A stretch of 64,000 nt of DNA from Rhodanobacter sp. A1T4 (GTDB taxonomy: Bacteria; Pseudomonadota; Gammaproteobacteria; Xanthomonadales; Rhodanobacteraceae), in assembly GCF_014207185.1 (NCBI RefSeq), contig NZ_JACHCP010000012.1:1-64000 (forward strand). Direction: 5' to 3'. Position 1 is the first letter of the stretch. Every line of letters begins with the position of its first letter. Made by a program: the position numbers and the translations under genes. The notes below the pieces were generated by a model, which was not told the DNA's origin, searched no databases, and saw only the letters and a list, made by a program, of their open reading frames with translations. Positions 24,761 through 35,167 of this stretch are shown here, piece by piece.

Positions 24761-25921
24761 ATGCGCATCGGCATCGTCAGCGAAACCTATCCACCGGAAA
24801 TCAATGGCGTCGCGCTGACCGTGCACAGCCTCGCCGCCGGTCTCGCCGCCCGCGGTCATAGCGTCGACTTGGTCCGCCCGCGCCAACAGCAGCCGCATAC
24901 CGACGAAGCCGGCATCGACGTACTGAGTGTGCGTGGCGGTGCCCTACCCCGATACCCTGGCCTGCGTTTCGGCCTGCCTGCTGGTCGCACCTTGCGCCAG
25001 CATTGGTCGGAGCAGCGACCCGATGCCATCTATGTCGCCACCGAAGGTCCGCTCGGCTGGTCGGCGATGCGCACAGCGAGGCAGATGGGCATTCCCCTGA
25101 GCAGTGGATTCCATACGCGTTTCGACAGCTACGCCGACCACTACGGCGTAGGCTTGCTGACCCCGCTGGTACGCGGCTATCTGCGACGTTTTCATCGTCG
25201 CGCTGGCGCCACACTGGTGCCGACCGAAGCACTGGCTGACGAACTGCATGCGATGGGCGTCGATAATGCGCGCTTGCTGCGACGTGCTGTCGATACGCAG
25301 CTGTTCCATCCGTGCTACCGCGACGAAGCATTGCGCGCCAGCTGGGGTGTCGATGCGTCCACGCCGGCAGTTCTTTACGTCGGTCGTATCGCCGCAGAGA
25401 AAAATCTCGCCCTGATGGTGCAGGCCTTTCGCGCTATCCAGCAGCAGGTGCCGCAGGCGCGGTATGTCTGGGTAGGTGACGGCCCAGAGCGCGCGGCGCT
25501 GCAATCGGCCAATCCGGATTTCATCTTCGCCGGCGTGCAGCGCGGTGATGCGCTGGCCCGACACTACGCCAGCGCGGATCTGTTTCCGTTTTCAAGCCTT
25601 AGCGAAACCTTTGGCAATGTGATTCTGGAAGCACTGGCTGCCGGCCTACCCGTGGTCGCCTATGCCGAAGGTGCCGCACGTGAACATCTGATCGATGGCG
25701 TCAACGGATATCGCATCGAGTCGGGCAACGCCCAGGCTTTCATCGATGCAGCGACCAAGCTGGGCAGCAATCCCGCCCTGATCCGGCATATGGGACGCGC
25801 TGCACATGCGGGCATGTCCGGCCTCTCGCCGGATGCCGTGATCCGGGACTTCGAAAACCTGTTGCGTGATCTGGCCGAGGAGAGAACTCATGAATCTGCT
25901 GCCGTCGTTTCGCACGCCTGA
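24761..25921 (+). CDS. GT4-family glycosyltransferase (MgtA-like)
   Basis: GT-B glycosyltransferase of 386 residues. The N-terminal acceptor domain starts MRIGIVSETYPPEINGVA, typical of MgtA-type mannosyltransferases that act on lipid acceptors. The donor domain has VLYVGRIAAEKNL and the E-x7-E motif SETFGNVILEALAAG. The ATG at 24761 has AGGGG upstream. It overlaps a PAP2 phosphatase gene by 32 bp, suggesting a joint role in a glycolipid or lipid-carrier step. Donor sugar not determined. Confidence 0.9.
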   Translation: MRIGIVSETYPPEINGVALTVHSLAAGLAARGHSVDLVRPRQQQPHTDEAGIDVLSVRGGALPRYPGLRFGLPAGRTLRQHWSEQRPDAIYVATEGPLGWSAMRTARQMGIPLSSGFHTRFDSYADHYGVGLLTPLVRGYLRRFHRRAGATLVPTEALADELHAMGVDNARLLRRAVDTQLFHPCYRDEALRASWGVDASTPAVLYVGRIAAEKNLALMVQAFRAIQQQVPQARYVWVGDGPERAALQSANPDFIFAGVQRGDALARHYASADLFPFSSLSETFGNVILEALAAGLPVVAYAEGAAREHLIDGVNGYRIESGNAQAFIDAATKLGSNPALIRHMGRAAHAGMSGLSPDAVIRDFENLLRDLAEERTHESAAVVSHA

Positions 25922-26477
25922 ACTCAGCCCTGAACTCAACATGGGTCCGCGCTTTGCGCTGGATGGTCGAGTGTGTATCGCCGCCAATCGTTGGGGTGCA
26001 AGGCGGGCAGTAGGTCTTTTTTTCGGCGCTATCAGCCGACTGGGCGATGGCCTGTTCTGGTATGCGCTGATGGCCATGCTGGCTGTCATCGGCGGCGAGC
26101 GAGGACGTCTCGCTGCGCTGCACATGGCGCTTACCGGGCTCACCGCATTGCTGCTGTATCGATTGCTGAAACGCTGGACGCGTCGACCGCGTCCATACCG
26201 GGTGTGTCCTGGGGTGATCGCGCATGTCCCACCGCTGGACGAATTCAGCTTCCCATCCGGCCACACGCTGCAAGCGGTGAGTTTCAGTATCGTGGCGATC
26301 AGCTGGTTTCCATCGCTGGCACCGCTGCTGGTCAGTTTCACCGTGCTGATCGCCGCTTCGCGAGTTATCCTCGGTCTGCATTACCCCAGCGACGTGCTGG
26401 CGGCCATCGGCATCGGTTGCGGTCTTGGCACCGCTTCGTTGTATCTGATGCCGTGGTTAACCATGGTGGTGGCTTGA
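25890..26477 (+). CDS. PAP2-superfamily membrane phosphatase
   Basis: Integral membrane lipid phosphatase of 195 residues. The three catalytic motifs are visible: KRWTRRPRP, FPSGH and SRVILGLHYPSD, with the nucleophile histidine in the last. Five to six hydrophobic segments are predicted. The GAGGAG ribosome site lies inside the 3' end of the glycosyltransferase gene, so the two are translationally linked. Likely substrates are phosphatidic acid, undecaprenyl pyrophosphate or another lipid phosphate. Confidence 0.9.
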   Translation: MNLLPSFRTPELSPELNMGPRFALDGRVCIAANRWGARRAVGLFFGAISRLGDGLFWYALMAMLAVIGGERGRLAALHMALTGLTALLLYRLLKRWTRRPRPYRVCPGVIAHVPPLDEFSFPSGHTLQAVSFSIVAISWFPSLAPLLVSFTVLIAASRVILGLHYPSDVLAAIGIGCGLGTASLYLMPWLTMVVA

Positions 26478-26562
26478 GTGTTCGTTGTGCCGGTCAACGC
26501 CGCTCTGATCAATACTTCCGCACGCCGTCATAAGTCTCTTTGAAGTCAGACAGATAGCATGG

Positions 26563-26739
26563 TTGTCCACAGGCTTTAAGCATCGTGCTCCACAATCGCT
26601 GTGGAAAACTTCTTCAAAGCACGCTGCGCGAACCTGGACAAAACTTGCGCATCGCGTAGCAAGTGCTTGATGGATAAACCACAAAGTCGGCTTGTCCACA
26701 GGCTTTACCGCAAGCCTTCCACAATCGCTGTGGAAAACT
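26563..26739. repeat. Duplicated 48-bp element with DnaA-box-like 9-mers
   Basis: Two copies (26563-26610 and 26692-26739, 129 bp apart) share TTGTCCACAGGCTTTA, an 11-bp variable stretch, and CCACAATCGCTGTGGAAAAC. Each copy has TGTGGAAAA, the complement of TTTTCCACA, a perfect match to the DnaA box TTWTNCACA (26600-26608 and 26729-26737), and TTGTCCACA with one mismatch. Each also has the dyad CCACA-N5-TGTGG. The region is non-coding, between the PAP2 gene and the accD 3' end. Confidence 0.75.
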
Positions 26740-26754
26740 CGCGGCTATCGACGA

Positions 26755-27624
26755 TCAAGCCGCGCGAGGCATGCTGGAAAGAATGCCAAGCAGACCGGCC
26801 AGCTTGTCGCGCATCTCGCGACGGTCGACGATCATGTCGATGGCGCCATGGTCGACCAGGAACTCCGAACGCTGAAAACCTTCCGGCAGCGTTTCACGCA
26901 CCGTCTGCTCGATCACACGTGGACCGGCGAAGCCGATCAACGCCTTCGGCTCACCGATATTGATGTCGCCCAACATGCCGAAGCTGGCGGATACGCCGCC
27001 GGTGGTCGGATCAGTCAGTACCGAGATAAACGGCACGCCGGCATCGCGCAAACGCGCTAGCACAGCGGCAGCCTTGGCCATCTGCATCAGCGAGAACAGT
27101 CCTTCCTGCATGCGCATGCCGCCGCTGGCGGCAAAACACACCAAAGGCGCGCGCTCTTTCAGTGCAAGCTCGCCTGCACGCGCAAATTTTTCGCCACCGA
27201 CCGAACCCATCGAGCCGCCGATAAACGCGTATTCGAAAGCGCAGGCGACCGTTGGCCGGGCCTTCAACATGCCACGCATGACGAGCAGCGAATCTTTTTC
27301 GCCAGTTTTTTTCTGCATGGCGACGATGCGATCACGATACTTTTTGGTATCGCGAAATTTCAGCGGGTCGGTGGGCTCCATGCTCGCCCAGAGTTCTTCG
27401 CCAGAACCTTCATCGAATAGAGCCTGCAAGCGCGTGCGGGCCTCGATATAACCATGGTGACCGCACTTGGGGCAGACCATCAGGTTCAGCTCGAGCTCGG
27501 GCCGATACAGCACGCTGCCGCAACCGCCACATTTTTCCCACACGCCTTCAGGCACCGAACCCTTGCCGGCATTCGGCTGCGACTTGCGGGTTCGCGGGTT
27601 CATGATTTTTTGCAGCCAGTTCAT
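26755..27624 (-). CDS. accD: Acetyl-CoA carboxylase carboxyltransferase subunit beta
   Basis: Beta subunit of the carboxyltransferase forming malonyl-CoA with AccA. The 289-residue protein has the N-terminal zinc ribbon C32-x2-C35 ... C51-x2-C54 and the crotonase-like domain with SGGMRMQEG and [14 protein letters not shown]. It lies 46 bp after trpA on the same strand, so it may be the last gene of trpBA-accD. Confidence 0.96.
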   Translation of the reverse strand: MNWLQKIMNPRTRKSQPNAGKGSVPEGVWEKCGGCGSVLYRPELELNLMVCPKCGHHGYIEARTRLQALFDEGSGEELWASMEPTDPLKFRDTKKYRDRIVAMQKKTGEKDSLLVMRGMLKARPTVACAFEYAFIGGSMGSVGGEKFARAGELALKERAPLVCFAASGGMRMQEGLFSLMQMAKAAAVLARLRDAGVPFISVLTDPTTGGVSASFGMLGDINIGEPKALIGFAGPRVIEQTVRETLPEGFQRSEFLVDHGAIDMIVDRREMRDKLAGLLGILSSMPRAA

Positions 27625-27670
27625 CGCAACACCTCAAACGTTCCTGACCCGAAACGGCCAGGAAACCGTT

Positions 27671-28467
27671 TCAGTGTGTATCGAGCGCGGCGCGAATCGG
27701 TTGCAGGAAACCATGCACACGGTGGGCGATGTCATCCGCTTCCGTGGCCCCCGCCAACCGCTCGACCAGCGCGCTGCCTATCACTACCGCATCGGCAAAC
27801 GCGGCGATGGCCTTGGCGCTTTGCGCATCGCGCACCCCGAAGCCTACCGCCACCGGCGCCTCGGCACGAGCCCGGATATCCGCCACGCGGGCGGCAATAT
27901 CCCCGGTACTCAAGTGACCCGCACCAGTGATGCCAGCAAACGACACATAGTACAGGAAACCCTCGGCCATCCCGCATAACCGCGCCATACGCTCGGGTGC
28001 GGTGGTCGGCGCCGCCAACAGGATCTGCTGCAAGCCCGCCGCCTTGAGCGGTGCCAACACGGCGGACTCTTCGAGCGGGCAATCGACCAGCAGAACGCCG
28101 TCCACACCGGCGGCAACGGCCTCCTGCGCGAAGCGCGAATAGCCGTGAATCTCCACCGGATTGAGATATCCCATCAGCACCACCGGCGTATCGGCATCGC
28201 GCTGGCGGAAGGCGGCGACCCAGGCCAGCACGTCCGCCAGTCCCACACCCTTGGCAATGGCTCGCTCGCTGGCGTGTTGGATCACCGGGCCATCGGCCAT
28301 TGGATCGGAAAACGGCACGCCCAACTCGATCAGATCGGCACCGACATCGACCAGGGCGTGCATCAACGCTACCGTGTGCTGGGGAGCAGGATCACCGGCG
28401 GTGACGAAGGGAATCAGGCCAGTACGGCCAGCGGCTTTCAGCGCAGCGAAACGACGATCGATCCGGC

Positions 28468-28471
<4 letters not shown>
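27671..28471 (-). CDS. trpA: Tryptophan synthase alpha chain
   Basis: Cleaves indole-3-glycerol phosphate to indole, which is channelled to TrpB. The 266-residue TIM barrel contains the catalytic glutamate and aspartate in [19 protein letters not shown] and the phosphate site [11 protein letters not shown]. Its ATG overlaps the trpB stop by 4 bp. Confidence 0.96.
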
Positions 28472-29679
<1,208 letters not shown>

Positions 29680-29744
29680 GCGGGTTTCCTGTGCGAAAAG
29701 CTGTTATCGAGCTGATGCCATCAATGAGGCGGGCGAGCCCTAAG

Positions 29745-29777
29745 TTATCGCGAACGAAGCATCCGGAAAAGCGATAA
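29745..29777. promoter_or_regulatory. Inverted repeat TTATCGC-N19-GCGATAA between trpB and the LysR gene
   Basis: Perfect 7-bp arms lie 66-98 bp upstream of trpB and 30 bp before the LysR start. The position suits a LysR-type activator site controlling both directions. A further TTATCGA occurs at about 29704. Confidence 0.45.
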
Positions 29778-29806
29778 GATCGCTACTACATGTCAGGAAA
29801 ACTCAC

Positions 29807-30718
29807 ATGAAGACCATCCGCGACCTGCCACCACTGAATGCCTTGCGGGCCTTCGAGGCCACCGCCAGGCTGGAAAGCGTGAGCCGCGCTGCGCAGGAGC
29901 TGCATGTCACGCACGGCGCGGTCAGCCGACAGCTTCACGCCCTGGAGGACGCTGTTGGCCAGCCCTTGTTCGTCCGCCAGGGTCGTGGACTCGGCCTGAC
30001 CTCGGCCGGTGAGCAACTGCGCGACAACGCCACCGATGCCTTCGAGCGCTTGCGGGAAGGCTGGGCCAGCCTGCGCCGTGGAAGCGAACAGGCACCCTTT
30101 GTGCTGGCCTGCCCTGGCAGCCTGCTGGCCCGTTGGGTGATACCCCGCCTCGATCAGCTCGGTCGCGACCTGCCTGAGTTGAAACTGCATCTGGCCGCCC
30201 AGGAAGAACCCTTCTCGCCCGCTTTGAACAGTTTGGGCGCCGCACTGATGCTGGCCAGCCCCCCGTTCCCTGTTGCCTGGCAGGTGTACGAACTGGCGCC
30301 AGAGTGGATCGGTCCGGTGGTCAGCCCCCGCTATGCCGGCATGGTACCTCTACAGACGCAGCCTTCAAGCGTGCTGCAACAGGAACTGCTGTTACACACC
30401 ACCTCACGCCCCCAGGCTTGGCCGGACTGGGCTCAAGCCGAAGGCATCGCGTTCGATTCGCTGCATTACGGCCAGGGCTTCGCCCATCTTTACTATCTGC
30501 TGGAAGCCGCAGTAGCTGGGCTCGGCGTCGCCATCGCACCACGGCAACTGGTCGCCGACGATCTCGTCGCCGGTCGTCTGCTCGCGCCCTGGGGTTTTCA
30601 GCAGACCACAGCATCGTGGATTCTCGCCGTGCCACGGCGGGGCAATGACAAGCGCCTCGACGCTCTGGCTGGCTGGTTACGCCAGGCCCTGGCCAGCGAC
30701 CGGCCTAGCTTGCCGTAG
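29807..30718 (+). CDS. LysR-family regulator, TrpI/GcvA-like
   Basis: A 303-residue LysR-type factor. The N-terminal helix-turn-helix (about 8-65) includes [25 protein letters not shown]. The effector domain follows, with the GcvA-branch motif [15 protein letters not shown] at the junction. Divergence from trpBA suggests it is the TrpI-type activator responding to indoleglycerol phosphate. This is inferred from position, since the sequence itself resembles the general GcvA group. Confidence 0.88.
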   Translation: MKTIRDLPPLNALRAFEATARLESVSRAAQELHVTHGAVSRQLHALEDAVGQPLFVRQGRGLGLTSAGEQLRDNATDAFERLREGWASLRRGSEQAPFVLACPGSLLARWVIPRLDQLGRDLPELKLHLAAQEEPFSPALNSLGAALMLASPPFPVAWQVYELAPEWIGPVVSPRYAGMVPLQTQPSSVLQQELLLHTTSRPQAWPDWAQAEGIAFDSLHYGQGFAHLYYLLEAAVAGLGVAIAPRQLVADDLVAGRLLAPWGFQQTTASWILAVPRRGNDKRLDALAGWLRQALASDRPSLP

Positions 30719-31337
30719 AAGTCCCTTGGCGTATGGCCTGAATAAAGGCCCGGAGCTTGATGGCGTCCTTGATGCCCGGTGCCGATTCGACACCGCTGGC
30801 GACATCCACCGCCCACGGCCGCGCGATACGCACAGCCTCCGCCACATTGTCCGGAGTGAGACCGCCCGCGAGAATCAGCGGCTGTGCCAGATCCTTCGGC
30901 ATCAGCATCCAATCGAAGAGCTTGCCGCTGCCCCCAGCCTCGCCAAGCCCATGGCCATCCAGCAACAAGCCGGCAGCGCCGGGATAGTCACGCAGACGCG
31001 GCAGCGCTGCCGCACCCGCACCCATCGCAATAGCCTTCAGGTAACGGCGCCCGAATTGCCCACACCAGGCATCGTGCTCGTCACCGTGGAACTGCAACAG
31101 CTCGGGCTGCACCGCGGCAATGACGTCTTCCACATAGGCCGCCTCGTCATCCATGAACAAGGCCACGGCATCGACGAACGGCGGCAACGCCTGACGTATC
31201 GCTTTCGCCTGGGCGATCGACGACACGCAGCGTTTGCTGCGCGAGGTAAACACCAGGCCGATCGCGTCTGCCCCGAGAGCCGCGGCAAGTAGCGCATCTT
31301 CTACGCGGGTCATGCCGCAGCATTTGATGCGCGTCAT
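30705..31337 (-). CDS. trpF: Phosphoribosylanthranilate isomerase
   Basis: Third tryptophan step, isomerising PRA to CdRP. The 210-residue barrel starts [15 protein letters not shown] with the catalytic cysteine, and the general-acid aspartate is near VDVASGVES. The ATG at 31337 overlaps the truA stop by 4 bp. Its 3' end overlaps the LysR gene end by 14 bp in convergent orientation. Confidence 0.95.
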   Translation of the reverse strand: MTRIKCCGMTRVEDALLAAALGADAIGLVFTSRSKRCVSSIAQAKAIRQALPPFVDAVALFMDDEAAYVEDVIAAVQPELLQFHGDEHDAWCGQFGRRYLKAIAMGAGAAALPRLRDYPGAAGLLLDGHGLGEAGGSGKLFDWMLMPKDLAQPLILAGGLTPDNVAEAVRIARPWAVDVASGVESAPGIKDAIKLRAFIQAIRQGTSTAS

Positions 31338-32131
31338 GAGGCAACCTCGATCAAGCGTGGTTCGGGCAAACAGACTTCGGCCGGCAAACCCCAGTGGACG
31401 GGATAACGCGGCCCCAGAAAGGTAAGACCGGATGCCGGTGCCGTTGGGCCGGCCAGGTGACGATCGCAGCCAGCCAGCAGCTCGGCCATCCATGCCACCG
31501 GCTTTTCGCCACGGCCAATGAGCAGCAATGAACCCACAATATTCCGCACCATGTGATGCAGAAATGCATTCGCCTCGATATCGACAAACAACTGTTCGCC
31601 TTCACGTCGCACGCTCACCTCCAGCACCGTGCGGCGCGGATGCGCGGCCTGGCACGACAGTGCGCGAAACGCGCTGAAGTCGTGCTCGCCGCACAATCCC
31701 TGCGCGGCCTTGTGCATCAATTCGGCATCGAGTGGCAGACGCTCCCAGGTCACATAGCGTGCATCCAGCGCCGCGCGCACCGGTCGATTGAGGATGTGAT
31801 AACGGTAACGCCGGCTGCGCGCGGCATAGCGTGCGTGGAACTCTTCCGCCACCGGTTGCGCCCAAAGCACCGCCACGCTGCCAGGCAAATTGGAAGACAC
31901 GCCTAGCATCCAGCCACGCATATCACGCCGCGCCTCGGTATCGAAGTGCACGACCTGGCAGCGACCGTGCACGCCGGCATCCGTGCGCCCCGCGCAGCTG
32001 ATCTCGACCGGATGGGCGGCGACCTTTGATAGCGCCCGCTCCACACTTGCCTGGACACTGGCATCGGTTTTCAGCCGCTGCCAGCCGCAGAAGTCGGTGC
32101 CGTCGTATTCGATGCCAAGGGCGATGCGCAT
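31334..32131 (-). CDS. truA: tRNA pseudouridine(38-40) synthase
   Basis: Modifies U38-U40 in tRNA anticodon arms. The 265-residue protein has the start [18 protein letters not shown] and the catalytic aspartate in [11 protein letters not shown]. The ATG at 32131 is chosen because it gives the family N-terminus. Order fimV-truA-trpF is common in gammaproteobacteria. Confidence 0.95.
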   Translation of the reverse strand: MRIALGIEYDGTDFCGWQRLKTDASVQASVERALSKVAAHPVEISCAGRTDAGVHGRCQVVHFDTEARRDMRGWMLGVSSNLPGSVAVLWAQPVAEEFHARYAARSRRYRYHILNRPVRAALDARYVTWERLPLDAELMHKAAQGLCGEHDFSAFRALSCQAAHPRRTVLEVSVRREGEQLFVDIEANAFLHHMVRNIVGSLLLIGRGEKPVAWMAELLAGCDRHLAGPTAPASGLTFLGPRYPVHWGLPAEVCLPEPRLIEVAS

Positions 32132-32230
32132 GACGTTCGGTACAAGCTCGATATAATGACGGACAAGATTAGCAGGTCGCTCCTGCGCATCCTGCGCTCG
32201 CGACACTGGACCATCCCTGGTCGGCGGCCA

Positions 32231-32264
32231 CCAATAAAGTCGGGCCGGCAAAGGCCGGCCCGAC
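32231..32264 (-). terminator. Probable terminator after fimV
   Basis: An 11-bp perfect stem (GTCGGGCCGGC / GCCGGCCCGAC) with loop AAAG is followed on the minus strand by TTTATT. It lies 27 bp after the fimV stop and separates fimV from truA. The U-tract is short, so efficiency is uncertain. Confidence 0.65.
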
Positions 32265-32291
32265 AGTGAGTGCCTTGCCTATCGCGAAAGA

Positions 32292-34676
32292 TCAGCCCAG
32301 CGTTTCCAGCAAGCGCTTGGCGACATCCTGCTGAATCTGCGTACCTTCCTTGATCACTTCATCGAGCATGGCGCGAGCACCGTCGGCATCGCCCATGTCG
32401 ACATAGGCACGCGCCAGATCGAGTTTGGTATCGACCGGATCATCGTTGAAATCATCCAGGCCATCATGACTGCTGCCGGCGTGCGCGCTGTCCCTGTGAG
32501 CCGCAACCGGCTCCTCGAACTGCCAGCTTGAGCCTGGTTTGACCGGAGCCACTGAAGAAAGCTCGGCATGCGAATCCGACGCACTGGGCGGAACAACCGG
32601 CTTGCCGGTTTCCGGCTCGCCACCAGGCGGGTTCACGCGATCCGGCGTAGTCAAATCGAAATTGAAATGGTACTCACTGACCGTCTTGGAAGATGGCAAT
32701 GGTGGCATCGCCGGCGGGACTTTGGCCGCAGGCGCCTCAACTTCAGGCAGTGCTGCATCAGACGCATAGTGATCGAGATCGAACGCACGACGCGCTTCAT
32801 TCATTTCGTGCGGCGGCAACTCGACGTGGTGATCGAACAACGGATGGCCCGGCGCGAGATCCTCGCCCATGTGCAGAACGTCCTGCCATTCATCCTGATC
32901 GGTATCGGTGATATGCGCATGCATCGCTTCGGCAGCCGCTTCGAAATGATCGACATCGCGACGCGAGTAATACAGCGTGACCAGCTCCAGATGCAGGCCG
33001 ATATCGTCAGGATGTTCGGCCAACTGGTCCAGCAGCTCGTTCTGATCGATGTCACTCGGGTCGTGTCCGATCGACTCCGAGCCGAAACGGTCAGCGAGCG
33101 AGGACGATGATTGCCCGATCGGGGAGGATGCCTTGCGCCGGCGACCCAGCAAGGCCAGCAGGATCAACAGCACAATCGCACCAGCGCCTGCAGCCCACGC
33201 CCAAGTCTGGGTATACCAAGGCTCGTCGTTTACTACGGGCGCAGGGCTCGGCTTGATCACCGGTACGGGCTTGACTGCCACGGGAGCGCTGGCTGCAACC
33301 ACTGGCGTCGCGGTCGATTTCACGGAGCTTGATGCGACCGGGGCAGCAGCAGGAGTGGACGCCGCCGAGACCGGTGCCGCAGCCGTGCCGGCAGCAGCCA
33401 CCGTCGTCGTGGCTACCGGCTTCGTCGCCGGAGTTGCCGCTACGGCCGGAGCACTCGCGGCAGCCGCGATAACGGGCGCTGACTGTGCCGGCAAACCCGC
33501 CGCCTTGCGCGCGGCGGCAAGCTTGTTCTGCAGATCGGCTATCTCGCTGTCCTTGAGGGACAACAGATGCTCGTTCTTGCTGTTGATATCGTTCAAATCC
33601 TGCAGGCGCGTTTTCAGATCCGTGCTCTGCTGCTGGGCGCTGGCCAGGCTTTCTTGCGTGCGTTGCAGATCCTGACGCAAGCCGGACGTCGATTTATCGC
33701 CCTTGCCACCCGCCTTGCCACCCTGGTCGGCCGAACCCTGCTGATCACTGGCGGATACGAGTGCCAGACGATCGGCTGTACTGTTTGCCGTCGAGGTCGG
33801 TGCACTGGACGAACGCGTTGCCGCATCTGCCACGGCAGTGGATTTGCCGACCCTGCCGGCACGCCAGTCGCTGTTCTGCCGCTGCACTTCGGCAATGGCG
33901 GCGGCAGCAGCTAGCGTCTGTGCCTCGGAAGTGGTGGGAATACGCAAAATGGCGCCGCGCTTTAGCGCATTGATATTGTCGCGATAGAACGCATCCGGAT
34001 TGGCCTGTTTCAGCGCGATCAGCATCTGGTTCATGCTCACGCCGGAGCCCGGCGCCGTGCTGCGCGCAATCGCCGACAACGTTTGCCCGCTCTCGACCGG
34101 GCCATACTTGCCCTTGTCGGCGGTGGCTGAGGCCGACTGTGTTTTCGGTTCGGCTGCAGGGCGCCTCGGTCGGGGGGCTGCAGTTTCAGTTGTCGAAGAT
34201 GTCGCGGCAGTGCTGCGCGCCGGATGGCTTGACGCCAAATGCGTTGATGGCTGGGATGCTGCAGCCACCGTACTGCCGGGCTGTGAATTGGGTGGATCAA
34301 GCAGAATGGCAAACTCGCGAACGCTTTTGCCCGCGTGGCCATCCACTTCGATCAACAGATCGAGATAGGGGTCGTTCACCGCCACCGTGCTGGTAATGCG
34401 GATGACCGATCGGCCGCCGTTGGTGACGACGCTGAAACTCAGCGGCACGGTAGGTCGCCCACCCACGATGCCAGCCCGGGCAAAGTCCTCATTCGAGGCC
34501 AGTTGCGCAGTCAGCCCCTTCAAATCCGCCGGAGTGGCAGCATTGATCGGGATTTCAGCCAGCAGTGGCTGCCACAACGCCGATTTGACCTGGATCTGAC
34601 CCATGTCCAGCGCCAGCACCTGGCTACTACCCAGCGCCAGCGCCACCAGCATCGACAACTTCAACGAACGATTCAT
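32292..34676 (-). CDS. fimV: FimV/HubP-family polar protein with LysM domain
   Basis: Inner-membrane protein of 794 residues involved in polar organisation and type IV pilus assembly in the family. A signal peptide (about 1-22) is followed by the FimV N-terminal domain (LDMGQIQVKSALWQPLLAEI). A LysM-like peptidoglycan segment starts near YGPVESGQTLSAIA, then a coiled coil (about 330-395), an Ala/Pro/Val-rich linker, one TM helix and an acidic cytoplasmic part. The C-terminal FimV TPR motif is DTKLDLARAYVDMGD. Confidence 0.93.
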   Translation of the reverse strand: MNRSLKLSMLVALALGSSQVLALDMGQIQVKSALWQPLLAEIPINAATPADLKGLTAQLASNEDFARAGIVGGRPTVPLSFSVVTNGGRSVIRITSTVAVNDPYLDLLIEVDGHAGKSVREFAILLDPPNSQPGSTVAAASQPSTHLASSHPARSTAATSSTTETAAPRPRRPAAEPKTQSASATADKGKYGPVESGQTLSAIARSTAPGSGVSMNQMLIALKQANPDAFYRDNINALKRGAILRIPTTSEAQTLAAAAAIAEVQRQNSDWRAGRVGKSTAVADAATRSSSAPTSTANSTADRLALVSASDQQGSADQGGKAGGKGDKSTSGLRQDLQRTQESLASAQQQSTDLKTRLQDLNDINSKNEHLLSLKDSEIADLQNKLAAARKAAGLPAQSAPVIAAAASAPAVAATPATKPVATTTVAAAGTAAAPVSAASTPAAAPVASSSVKSTATPVVAASAPVAVKPVPVIKPSPAPVVNDEPWYTQTWAWAAGAGAIVLLILLALLGRRRKASSPIGQSSSSLADRFGSESIGHDPSDIDQNELLDQLAEHPDDIGLHLELVTLYYSRRDVDHFEAAAEAMHAHITDTDQDEWQDVLHMGEDLAPGHPLFDHHVELPPHEMNEARRAFDLDHYASDAALPEVEAPAAKVPPAMPPLPSSKTVSEYHFNFDLTTPDRVNPPGGEPETGKPVVPPSASDSHAELSSVAPVKPGSSWQFEEPVAAHRDSAHAGSSHDGLDDFNDDPVDTKLDLARAYVDMGDADGARAMLDEVIKEGTQIQQDVAKRLLETLG

Positions 34677-34843
34677 TGCGTGTTCCCCCGAACGACTCTT
34701 AACGCCACTAGATTAAAGTCGCCATCGCGGCGGCGAACGCTCCAGACGCGGAGCCACTTTAGTTACATGCATGCCAATCAACAATAGCTGAAACGACCAC
34801 TTGCAGTACATTCCTGTAGTTCGTTCTCGCTCTACAGCACACT

Positions 34844-35167
34844 TCAGCGATGTCCAACCGCCGGTTTTGTGTGCAACGCCTGCAACTCCTGCTGCATTTT
34901 GGCAATGGTTTGATCCTGCTGCTGCAGGCGTTGACTGGCTTGCTTGCTGTCCGATTCCTGCTTCGCCACCGTGTCCTGCAACTGCCTGACCTGGGCCTGC
35001 TGCTGCTCAAGCTGCTGTTTGGCCTGTGCCAACGACGCCTGCGTTGCTGCGGCAGAATGGGTCTGGTGCGCCTGCCCCTGACCGCCGCCAGCCCAGGCGG
35101 CGGACGAAACCATCAGCAAAACCAGACCAGCGACTTTCCAATCGCGCACTCCGACCACACCTGCCAT
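34844..35167 (-). CDS. Small secreted Gln-rich coiled-coil protein
   Basis: A 107-residue protein whose start overlaps the asd stop by one base (TGATG). A signal peptide is seen at about 10-28 (VAGLVLLMVSSAAWA). The mature region (about 45-98) is a continuous Gln-rich heptad pattern, for example AKQQLEQQQAQVRQLQD. No domain recognised. It is probably cotranscribed with asd. A periplasmic scaffold or adaptor role is possible but unproven. Confidence 0.75.
   Translation of the reverse strand: MAGVVGVRDWKVAGLVLLMVSSAAWAGGGQGQAHQTHSAAATQASLAQAKQQLEQQQAQVRQLQDTVAKQESDSKQASQRLQQQDQTIAKMQQELQALHTKPAVGHR

Noticed and set aside
26563-26739. CRISPR array
   Set aside because: Only two copies, with a long non-uniform interval and no cas genes.
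26478-26754. Chromosomal origin of replication
   Set aside because: DnaA-box-like sites are present, but there is no dnaA/dnaN/gyrB/rpmH neighbourhood and no AT-rich unwinding region was evident.
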